The notes beneath the pieces were generated by a model. It ran no database searches, had not been told where the DNA came from, and worked only from the letters and a program-made list of their open reading frames with translations. A stretch of DNA of 64,000 nt from CAWGYQ01 sp963817395 (GTDB lineage Bacteria > Acidobacteriota > Vicinamibacteria > Vicinamibacterales > CAVPJW01), in the NCBI GenBank assembly GCA_963817395.1, contig CAWFOC010000004.1:248001-312000 (forward strand), in the 5' to 3' direction. Shown here one piece after another: positions 39,802 to 48,855 of this stretch; within the stretch, counting starts at the first letter, position 1; every line of letters starts with the position of its first letter. The position numbers and the translations under genes are program-made.

Positions 39802-40632
39802 TTGCAGTCGCCCCCCGTCCTGGAGCTTTCCAACGCGACCGTCATCAAGGACGGCCACCGCGTGCTCGACGGCCTGACGCTGTCGATCCGGGAGCACGAG
39901 CACACGGCGATCGTCGGTCCGAATGGCGCCGGCAAATCGTTCCTCGTCCGGCTGCTGACGCTCGAGGAACGGGCGATGGCTCTGGGCGACGAGCCGCCGC
40001 CGGTTCGCGTGTTCGGACACGCGATGTGGGACGTGTTTCAGCTCCGATCGCAGCTCGGCATCGTGTCGGCCGATCTGCACCACCGCTTCGTTGTCGGCAA
40101 CAACGAAGGCCGTATAACCGGTGAGGCCGCAGTGCTGTCGGGGTTTCTGGCGTCCCAGGGCATCTTGCGCCACGGGGTCATCACCGCCGACATGCGGCAA
40201 CGGGCCGTCGAGGCGATGGGCAGAATGGGCGTCGGACACCTCGCTCGACGCCGGCTCGACGAGATGTCGAGCGGACAGGCCCGGCGTGTGGTGCTGGCCC
40301 GTGCACTGGTGAGCTCGCCACGCGCGCTCCTCCTCGACGAGCCGACCACGGGGCTCGACCTCGCCGCCCGATTCGACTTCATGGAGCTCGTCCGCCAGAT
40401 TGCCCGCGAAGGGACCACGATCATCCTCGTCACGCATCACATCGATGAGATCGTCCCCGAGATCGAACGGGTCATTCTGATCAGCGACGGGCGTATCTCG
40501 ACTGAGGGGCCGAAGGCCTCGACGCTGACGGATACGAATCTCAGTCGGCTCTTCGACCGCCCCGTTTCACTCGCGAAGCACGGCGGCTACTATTCCGCCA
40601 CGCTGTTGTCAGGCTCTGACACGCCCGAATAA
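39802..40632 (+). CDS. stand-alone ABC ATPase (ModF-like)
   Basis: A 276-residue ATP-binding protein. Walker A GPNGAGKS lies at 39-46, the signature is MSSGQARRVVLARAL, Walker B is RALLLDEPTTGLD and the H-loop is LVTHHIDE. No in-frame ATG exists near the 5' end, so a TTG at 39802, four bases after the MFS stop, is the likely start; a TTG at 39745 inside the MFS gene is the alternative. No permease or binding protein gene is adjacent. The single-domain form resembles PhnL/ModF-type ATPases of unclear role. Confidence 0.8.
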   Translation: MQSPPVLELSNATVIKDGHRVLDGLTLSIREHEHTAIVGPNGAGKSFLVRLLTLEERAMALGDEPPPVRVFGHAMWDVFQLRSQLGIVSADLHHRFVVGNNEGRITGEAAVLSGFLASQGILRHGVITADMRQRAVEAMGRMGVGHLARRRLDEMSSGQARRVVLARALVSSPRALLLDEPTTGLDLAARFDFMELVRQIAREGTTIILVTHHIDEIVPEIERVILISDGRISTEGPKASTLTDTNLSRLFDRPVSLAKHGGYYSATLLSGSDTPE

Positions 40633-40642
40633 ATCGATCACG

Positions 40643-41506
40643 ATGATCGGCATCATCGGCCTCGGCATCATGGGCTCGGCCATGTCCGCGAACCTGCTGC
40701 GGGCTGGATACCGAGTGATCGGCTACGACCTGAGTGGGCGCTGCCGCGCCCGCCATCGCCGGCAGAAAGGCGTGGTGGCGTCGAGCGCCGACGAGGTGGC
40801 CCGGCGGGCCGACGCTGTGATCTGCTCGCTGCCCTCCGCAGAATCCCTGCTCGACACGGCTCGAGCGATCGCGGCTGCGGGACGGGCGAGTCAGATCGTC
40901 ATCGAGACCAGCACGCTGCCAATCGCGGTCAAGGAAAAAGCCCGGCAGGCGCTCGCGGTCTCGGGCAGAACCCTGCTCGATTGCCCGCTGAGCGGCACGG
41001 GCGCTCAGGCGCGCGTCAAGGACCTGGTCGTGTATGTGAGCGGCGAGCGTCGCGCCTGCCGCCGCGTCACCCCGATCCTCGAGGGTTTCTCGCGCGCCCA
41101 CTATTACGTGGGCCCGTTCGGCGCAGGATCGAAGATGAAGTTCGTGGCGAATCTGCTCGTGGCCGTGCACAACGTCGCCGCGGCCGAGGCGTTCGTGCTG
41201 GCCATGAAGGCCGGCCTCCCGCTCCCGATGGTGCTGAAGGTCATCGGCGACAGTGCCGGCAGCTCGCGGATGCTGCAGGTGCGCGGGCCGATGATGGTGA
41301 AGGGTGATTACCGCGCCGCGACGATGAAGCTGGACGTCTGGCAGAAGGACATGGCGATCATCGCCGAGTTCGCGCGAGAGCTCGTGTGTCCGACGCCGCT
41401 CTTCGCCGCCAGCGCGCCCATCTACGCGGCGGCGCTGGCCTCAGGCCGTCGAACGGAGGATACCGCGGCAGTTTGCGCGGTGCTCGAAGGGATGGCGGGC
41501 GGGTGA
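40643..41506 (+). CDS. NAD(P)-dependent beta-hydroxyacid dehydrogenase (HIBADH family)
   Basis: A 287-residue protein with the N-terminal Rossmann loop GLGIMGSAMSANLL (6-19), the substrate-binding segment LLDCPLSGTGAQA, and the catalytic Lys region GSKMKFVANLL. The C-terminal all-helical domain is complete. Family members oxidise 3-hydroxyisobutyrate, tartronate semialdehyde or related acids. It starts ten bases after the ABC ATPase stop and converges with the TRAP binding protein gene, whose product may deliver its substrate. Confidence 0.85.
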   Translation: MIGIIGLGIMGSAMSANLLRAGYRVIGYDLSGRCRARHRRQKGVVASSADEVARRADAVICSLPSAESLLDTARAIAAAGRASQIVIETSTLPIAVKEKARQALAVSGRTLLDCPLSGTGAQARVKDLVVYVSGERRACRRVTPILEGFSRAHYYVGPFGAGSKMKFVANLLVAVHNVAAAEAFVLAMKAGLPLPMVLKVIGDSAGSSRMLQVRGPMMVKGDYRAATMKLDVWQKDMAIIAEFARELVCPTPLFAASAPIYAAALASGRRTEDTAAVCAVLEGMAGG

Positions 41507-41610
41507 GACCGAATCGGAAACGCTCGGAGGACGGGCGCGGCCGTGCCGCGAGCACGTCTCGTCGCCGTCGCCGCCGGTGACCTTCTGGTCCGAATCTGCG
41601 CTCGCGTCCG

Positions 41611-42622
41611 CTACTGAAACGCTCCCGCGCTCTCGAGCAGCCCCCAGCATTTCGTTCCGAGCTTTTCCCTCCAGGTCGCATAGACGCCCGACAGCTTCTT
41701 TCGGAACGGTGCAGATTCCACGTCGTTGAACGACAATCCGAGGCTCGCGAGCGCTCCCCGCGACTTCGTGTTCATGGCTTCCTGATCCTGCCGCTGCAGG
41801 CGCACGTATTTCTCCGCATTGCGCTCGATGACCGATGTGATGTCGTCGGGCAGGCGGTTCCACGTCGGCAGGTGCGCGAGCAGGTTGAAGCCTGACCACA
41901 TGTGGTTGGTCATCGTGATGTATTTCACGACCTCGTAGATCTTCAGCAGTTCGACATAGGCGAGCGGGTTCTCCTGCGCGTCGACCTGCCCGACGCGCAG
42001 CGCTTCGCGGATGCCGTCGCTGTTGACCGTCACCGGCTCGGCTCCCAGCGCCTTGAAGGTGTCGGAGAACATCTGGCCGGCCGGAATTCGCATCCGGATG
42101 CCGATGAGGTCGTCGGGCGCGAGAATCGGCCGCTTCGAGCAGGCGATCTGCCGCATCCCATTGTCGAAGGCGCCCACGGGGAAGCCGTGAATGCCCTTGG
42201 CCTGCCATTTCCTGACGCAGGTAGGCACCGAGCGGGCCGTCGACCGCCTGATGGGCATGCGCGGCGGACCGGAAGGCAAAGGGCACCTGCTGAACCTCGG
42301 CAACCGGGACGACGTTTCCCAGGATGCCGCCCATCAACGTGAAGAACTGAATGTCGCCGGCGACGAGCATCTTGAGCGCCGCCGGGTCGCTCCCCTGAAT
42401 CTTGTTGTTCGAGGGGAAGACCTGTGTGTCGACGCGTCCCCCGGTTTCGGTCTTGACGGCAGCCCACATCTCCACGAGACGCTGATGCAGCGGGCTCTCC
42501 GCCGGCTGGTTGTGAAACTGCGTGAACGTGTAGTCGGCCGCGCGGAGCGACCTGCTCAGCAACGCGACGGATCCGAGCGTGGCGCCGGCGACGAAATCGC
42601 GGCGTGTATGCAGTCTGGACAT
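41611..42622 (-). CDS. TRAP transporter substrate-binding protein DctP, frame broken near 42217
   Basis: MSRLHTRRDFVAGATLG is a twin-arginine signal. The body shows VFPSNNKIQGSDPAALKMLVAGDIQFF, a segment IRMRIPAGQMFSDTFKALGAEPVTV with the Arg that binds the carboxylate, and QVDAQENPLAYV. One extra G near 42217 breaks the frame; the corrected protein has 336 residues, normal for DctP. The start at 42622 has GGAGCG upstream. No dctQ or dctM gene is in the window, so the membrane subunits must be elsewhere or absent. Confidence 0.82.
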
Positions 42623-42897
42623 CGTCTGACGCTCCGCGGGAGTGATCCTCCGCCCTCGTGCTGCGTGCGGCCCGGGCCCCGACCTCAGGTCACTTTGGTT
42701 CGTGCCCGACTCTGCGATGAGATCATCGCACAAAACGCACGAATCGCTCGAGTCGGCTCGGCGAAGGTATCGTCTCGCGCTGTCGCCAGGCCAGCCGTCG
42801 CTCGCTTGAAGTCCGACAAAATTGTTCCTTGCGTGCGCGCAACGAGATGCGCGGCGGGAGAGGACAAAAGGCTGAGTGGTGAGGAAGTTCTCGTGTC

Positions 42898-42926
42898 CGA
42901 AATCTTGGATGTTCGAAATCTTGGAT
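42898..42926. repeat. two copies of CGAAATCTTGGAT, 16-base period
   Basis: The exact 13-base word occurs at 42898-42910 and 42914-42926. The 16-base step and the position 50-80 bases upstream of the -35 element suggest binding sites for an activator. Confidence 0.5.
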
Positions 42927-42974
42927 CCATGCGGCTGGGCAGAAAACAATTCGTAAATATTTAGAGATTTCGCA

Positions 42975-43003
42975 TTGACACGCTTACCGGCCGGTCCTAG
43001 AAT
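42975..43003 (+). promoter_or_regulatory. sigma-70-type promoter of TonB receptor 2
   Basis: TTGACA (42975-42980) and TAGAAT (42998-43003) are 17 bases apart, the same pair and spacing as at 21605-21633. Confidence 0.65.
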
Positions 43004-43402
43004 CGGCCCACTTTCCGCCGGTCCCACACCGGTGCGAGAAGCTGGCAACCAGGCGGACGGGACGAGGCTCAATGCAGTTTCAGGTCGCTGATCGACAGCG
43101 CTCACGACAGCGTGGTGTGATGGATCGCCAGCTCACTGATCGTGAGCAGCAGGGGGCGACGAGACACCAGCGAGCCTGCGATCGCTCGAACGATGCCCGC
43201 CTCGAATCCCACTGTTCCGGTTACCCAGACAAGACGAATCAATTGATCGTGCATTCTTGATCGCGCAGAACCAGCAATTGCCACGTGTGCTGTACCCGGG
43301 CGCTCAAAGTCAAATGAAGCGGGAATCGAAACAGTTTCATCGGATGCTCGAGGCAAGCATTTGTCGCTCGTGCTTTGGCATGCCTTCTTGTGAGGGGGTT
43401 CT

Positions 43403-46291
43403 ATGAGTTCGAGTGTGTTGAGGAAGACTCTTGATCGTGCTCGTCGCGATCCTGGCGATCCCGGCTGCGGGATTCGCCCAGGAAGCCGTATTGACCGGCA
43501 CGGTGACGGACTCCACGGGCGGCGTGCTGCCCGGGGTGACCGTCCGGGCGGTTAACGAAGCGAACGGCTACACGTTCGACGGCGTGACCGACGAACGCGG
43601 CTTTTTCCGCATTCCGGCACGGATCGGCTCCTACCAGATCACGACCGAGCTGGCGGGCTTCACAACCGTGACGCGCGGCGGTGTGCAGCTCCTCGTCGGG
43701 CAGACCGCCGAGGTGCGCCATACAGATGACGCCGTCAGCGCTGCAGGAATCGGTCACCGTGACCGGTGAGGCGCCGCTGCTCGATACCAGCCAGTCCTCG
43801 CTTGGCGGCAACATCGACTCCAATCAGATGAGCGAGCTGCCGGTGCAGGGCCGTGAGTGGACGTCGCTGGCGCTCCTGGCGCCGGGCAACCGGACCACCG
43901 CCATGGGCAACGGACAGCCCGTGCAGGACCGGAACGACGGCGAGGCGCGGGACTTCCAGCTCAATATGGACGGCCAGCAAATCACGTCGAACCTGGGCAC
44001 CGGAAACCAGCCGTACTACAGCCAGGATTCGATTGCCGAGTTCCAGTTCATCTCGAACCGGTTCGATGCGACGCAGGGTCGATCGGCCGGCGTGCAGGTG
44101 AACGCCATCACCAAGTCGGGGACCAACCGGTTCGCGGGCTCGTTCAACGGCACCTTCCGAGACGACTCGCTGAACGCCGAGGATCACGTGCTCGGCGTGG
44201 TCGTGCCGTACTCGAACCAGCAGTACAGCGGCACGATCGGCGGACCGATCATCAGGGACAAGGTGCACTTCTTCGGCAATTACCAGTACGACCGCGAGCC
44301 GCGCACCAGCATCTGGAACACGCGCTACGACGAGTTCAACATCTCGCTCGACGGCAAGAACACCAGGAAGATGGGCGGCGGCCGTGTGGACTATCAGCTG
44401 TCGCCGCAGACGCGCATCATGGGCAAGGTGCACGCCGCCAAGCGGTTCGATCCCTTCGGGGCCGGCAACAGCAACCATCCGGCCGGAACGAACACGGTCG
44501 AGGAGATCAATCGTGAGGCCCTGGGCTCAGTCACGCAGGTGTTGAACAGCCGGGCGCTCAACGAGATCAAGGTTGGGTACTCGAAGTTCCAGCTGACCAA
44601 CGCGAACCTGACGCAGTGGACGCTCGGCCCGCAGACCGCCGTCACCGCCACGCTCGGCGGTCCGCGCATCCGGTTCCAGGGCTTCCAGGTGCCGGGGAAC
44701 CAGAATCACCCGCGCACGCGGTATCAGGAGAACCTGATGTTCCGCGACGACTTCACCTATTCGTTCGATGGGCGGGGCCGGCACGACATCAAGACCGGCG
44801 CCGAGTTCGTCCGGTATCACGAAGTCACGCGCAACTGCCGCAACTGCAACCCCGCGATCGACGCGGCAGGCTCTCCGCCGCCGGACAATCTGCCTGCGCT
44901 CCTGCCCGACTGGCAGAGTGCCGACACGTGGGACTTGAACGCGCTCAATCCGCTCATCCGGCGCTACACGGTGGGTGTGGGCGACTTCCGCGTCGACTTC
45001 AACCAGAACCGGTTTGCCACGTGGTTGCAGGACGACTGGAGAACGACCGATCGGCTGACGATCAATCTCGGCCTCCGCTACGACCTCACGACGAACGGGT
45101 TCGCGAACGACGCCGAGTTCCCGCCCTTCGTGGAGTCCGGACGGCCCGACGACACCAACAACATCCAGCCGCGGCTCGGCTTCGCCTATCAGCTGAACGA
45201 TATGACGGTCCTCCGCGGCGGCACCGGTATCTACTACGGCGACGCGCTGTCGGCCGATGCCAACTGGATGTACGGGAACACCCAGATCGCCACGATCCAG
45301 ATTTCGAACGACGGGCGGGCGGACTTCGCGACCAACCCGTTCAATGGCGAGGCCGTGCCGAACTATGACGAGGCGCAAACTCGCTTCTGTCACGTGAACG
45401 GCAATGCGCCTGGCTGTCTGATCGCGGCCGCGCAGGAACTGGCGCCTCCGGCCGAGTTCACGCGCGTCGCGCAGTCGTGGCAGAGCTCCATCGGCGTGCA
45501 GCGTCAGTTGCGCTCCGACATGGCGTTCGAGGTGGACTACGTGTTCAACCGGGCGCGCCAGGAAAAGCTCGTCCAGCAGAACATCAATCTCATCTTCGAT
45601 CCGAATACGCAGGCCAATCTGCCGTTCTCGGAGCGGGACGAACCGTCCCTACCCGGACTTTGGCGTCGTGTCGATGAGCTTCCACAGGGGCCGATCGAAT
45701 TACCACGGCCTGCAGACCGCCTTCACCAAGCGGTTCAGCAACAACTGGCAGGGGTCGGCCACTTACACCTTGTCCAGTCTGTATAGCGGGGAGGGGCAGC
45801 CCTTCAGCGGGCTCAACGAAGTGACCTTCCCGCTGGCTCCGGATCTGGGCGACGACTACTCCCTGGCTGTCACCGACCAGCGCCATCGCTTCGTGTTCAA
45901 CGGGATCTATCAGTTGCCGGCGGGCTTCCAGCTGAGCGGCCTGTACTTCTTCGGGTCCGGTGAGCGACAGAACACCAGCTTCGGTGGCGACATCCGCGAC
46001 ATCGGCACCGATGGCAGCAACCGGCTGAGGGAAGACGGCACGATCGTGGAACGTAACGACCTGGTGGGCGATCAGGTTCACCGCATCGATCTTCGCCTGC
46101 AGAAGCGGTTCAACCTCGGCGGCAACGTGTCGGTCGACGGGATCATGGAGATCTACAATCTCTTCGATCACGCCAACTTCGGCACCTACATCACCGAGGA
46201 ATCGGACCCGGACTTCGGACAGCCTGACGTGAACACGAACATTGCGTACGGCCCGCGCGTCATCTCGTTCGGGTTCCGGTTCCAGTTCTAG
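43403..46291 (+). CDS. Oar-like TonB-dependent receptor 2, three frame breaks
   Basis: The ATG at 43403 follows GAGGGGG. One extra base near 43434 separates the start from the rest of the signal peptide (LIVLVAILAIPAAGFAQ). A carboxypeptidase-regulatory-like domain (VLTGTVTDSTGGVLPGVTV) follows, then a second shift near 43722, the plug (LPVQGREWTSLALLAPG, SIAEFQFISNRFDATQG), a long barrel, a third shift near 45650 and the C-terminus GFRFQF. Corrected length is about 961 residues. All three shifts are +1. A 13-base-pair terminator follows. The substrate is unknown; the downstream amidase may act on imported material. Confidence 0.82.
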
Positions 46292-46325
46292 GCACGTCGT
46301 TCGATTCGTGAAGTCGTGACCATGC

Positions 46326-46364
46326 GGGGCCGGGCAGGTCATCCTGCCCGGCCCCGTGTATTTT
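46326..46364 (+). terminator. intrinsic terminator after TonB receptor 2
   Basis: A perfect 13-base-pair stem (46326-46338 with 46343-46355) and loop TCAT are followed by GTGTATTTT. It lies 35 bases after the receptor stop. Confidence 0.85.
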
Positions 46365-46409
46365 GGCCCCGCCCGTCGCGCGCCGTTCCTGCCGCCGCAA
46401 GGAGGATCG

Positions 46410-48816
46410 ATGCCTGTCGTAAGAGCCGCGCTGTTTGCCGCAGGACTCGCTGCCGTCGCGCTGATGCACTCACAGGCGGTGCACACGCAGCAGGCCCCGT
46501 TCCGACTCGAGGAGGCGACGATTGCCGACGTGCATCGCGCCATCCAGCAAGGCCAGCTGACCTGCCGAGGCCTGGTTCAGGCCTATATGGATCGGGCGCG
46601 CGCCTACAACGGGACGAGCAACAGGCTCGTGACGAGGGACGGCGCACCCGTTCCGCCCGCACCGGGCACGGTCCGCGCGGGCGCACCCCTGAGCTTTCCC
46701 ACTGAGACCGTGGCCATCGGCACGCTGTTGCCGAACTTCGATCGCTACAAGGGGCCGCCCATCGAGTTCGGCAGGATGGAGCCGACCGCGTCGGATCCGA
46801 GCGTCCAGCAACAGTACGGCATGACGGTGGGCGTTCCGAACGCGGGGCAGATCAACGCGCTGGGCACGCTCAATCTTCGGGGTGAGCGGTCGGTGACGTG
46901 CAAGGACGCGCGCGATCGTCATCCATCTTCCGGTCCGCTGCCGCCGGGCTCGCCGCCCGTCTGTGAGGAGTTCCGCCGGCAACCGGACGCGCTGGAGCGC
47001 GCCGCCGAGCTGGACGCACAGCACGGGCGCACGCCGAACCTGGCGGAGCTGCCGATGTACTGCATTCCCTTCTCGTTCAAGGATCCCTTCGACACGAAGG
47101 ACATGCGGACCACGGCTGGAGCCGACGCCCGTTACGACATCGATTTCCCGGCCCGGGATCACACGCTCGTCGATCAGCTCCGACGGAAAGGCGCCGTCAT
47201 ATACGCCAAGTCAGTGCTCACCGAGTACAACGGACGGGCGGGCGATCCGGGCGGGCGGCACAATCCGGACAAGATTCTGGTGTCGACGCTGGGCTATCAG
47301 CGCAGCAGCTGGGCCGGCAACCCGTCCACCGTCTACGACACGACACGCGCCGCGTCGCTGGGCTCGAGCTCAGGGTCGGGCGCGTCGGTGAGCGCGAACC
47401 TCGTGATGTGCGGCCTCTGCGAGGAGACCAGCATGTCGTGCCGCGGACCGGCCAATCACAACTCCGTGGCGTTGCTCCTGCCGCATAAGGCGCTCATCTC
47501 GTTCCAGGGCGGCGCGATCGGCTCAGACATTCACAACGATCGCGCCGGCATCCACTGCCGGAGCATCACCGATTCGGCCAGGGTGCTCGACGCGCTCAGG
47601 GATCCCGTCCACGGCTTCTACGATCCGCGCGATGTCTTCACCACCATCCCCAGAACGAGCGTGCTTCAAGGCTCGTACGCGGCCAGCGCGGCGGCTCCGG
47701 GGCAGTCCGGGTCGCTCAAGGGGCTTCGCATCGGCGTCATCCGCGAATCGATGGTGACCTTTCCGGGAATCAAGGCGGATGAGCCCATCACCACAGCGGC
47801 GGCCAAGGAGATCAAGGACGTGCTCGGCGCCCAGCTGGGCGCCACGCTCGTCGAGTCGATCGATCCGCTCTTCGCCGACGACACGGCGATCGAGAACATG
47901 ACGACGAGCTACACGCGCGCGCTCGCCGAGCTCGTGCCGGTGTTCTTTCCCGGACATCCTGTACCGACTGACGCCTGGGGGCACGCCGCTCTTTCCGGAA
48001 TTTGCGGCCATGATCAAGCCCACCGAGTTCGCGCCCGGCAAGACATTCGGATCGGGGACGATGACGCCGGTCGATTACATGGTCGCGCTGGCCGACGGTA
48101 AGGTGGCTCCTCCAGCCCGGTTGAATATCCGGCAGCTGCAGCAGGTGGCCGAATCGAACTCGTTCCGCTTCCACTTCGTGCAGTACGCCACGCGGCGCGC
48201 CGCCGACTGGAAGGCGCGCGGCTTCGAGGAGACCCTGGTGGACTTTCCGACCTTGAACGCGCGGTCGAAGTTCTGGGGCGACGATCAGCGGGCGGCCTTC
48301 AAGAACTGGGAGGAGGTCGAGGACATGATGAATCCGCTCGGTGAGCGGCAGGGAATTCACGAGCGGATGCTCCTCCGCGAGCTGCTGCGACGAACCGAGA
48401 TGAAGGTCATGGTCGAGAACAGGCTCGACGTGGTCGTGCGGCTGCACACCTCGCTCGCTCCCGGAAAGATCGGGCTGGCGGGGCAGCCGGGACCTGCCGG
48501 CGATCTTCGCGGAGACATCAGGATGGGTCCGTATGCCGGACTCACCGAGGTACTCATCCCGGCAGGGTACGTGCGGACCGTCTACGATCCCACATTCGTG
48601 CTGAGCGCAGATGGGACCGAATATCTCGACACGGCGAACAACGACGCGCCGACGCCGCTGCCCCCGCCTGGCCTGCCGTTCTCGCTGGTGTTCCGGGCCG
48701 ATCCGGGGAAGGAAGACGTGATTCTAAGAGTGGCCTCCGCGTACGAGGCGGCGTCGAAGCGACGAGTGCCCCCGCCGATGTTCGGACCGTTGGCGGAATC
48801 CAGAAGCAACCGGTAG
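46410..48816 (+). CDS. exported, oversized amidase-signature enzyme, frame broken near 47955
   Basis: The ATG has AAGGAGG upstream and starts a signal peptide (AALFAAGLAAVALMHSQAVHTQ). The amidase signature triad is visible: Lys224 in CIPFSFKDPFDTKDMRTTAG, the cis-Ser in LGSSSGSGAS (319-323), and the nucleophile Ser343 in EETSMSCRGPA. About 110-130 residues inserted between 70 and 205 contain Cys164 and Cys185. One extra base near 47955 (TTTCCCGGAC) breaks the frame; corrected length is 801 residues against about 450-550 for usual amidases. It would hydrolyse an amide in the periplasm. Confidence 0.82.
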
Positions 48817-48855
48817 CCTCGCCGCACGCCGGCCGCCGAGGGTCGTCTCGACGCG

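Larger units (their letters stand above)
42623..43402. other. 780-base divergent intergenic region
   Basis: The region lies between the DctP gene (-) and TonB receptor 2 (+). It contains two copies of a 13-base repeat (42898-42926) and a strong promoter (42975-43003), leaving a leader of about 390 bases before the receptor. Short open frames of 62 and 84 codons at 43072-43356 have no supporting features. Confidence 0.6.

Noticed and set aside
41441..43105. 554-codon minus-strand frame
   Set aside because: Only its middle (from the ATG at 42622) is DctP; the rest is a frame extension before the start and after the break.
43072..43356. Short frames (62 and 84 codons) in the TonB leader
   Set aside because: Overlapping on opposite strands with no start signals or recognisable composition.
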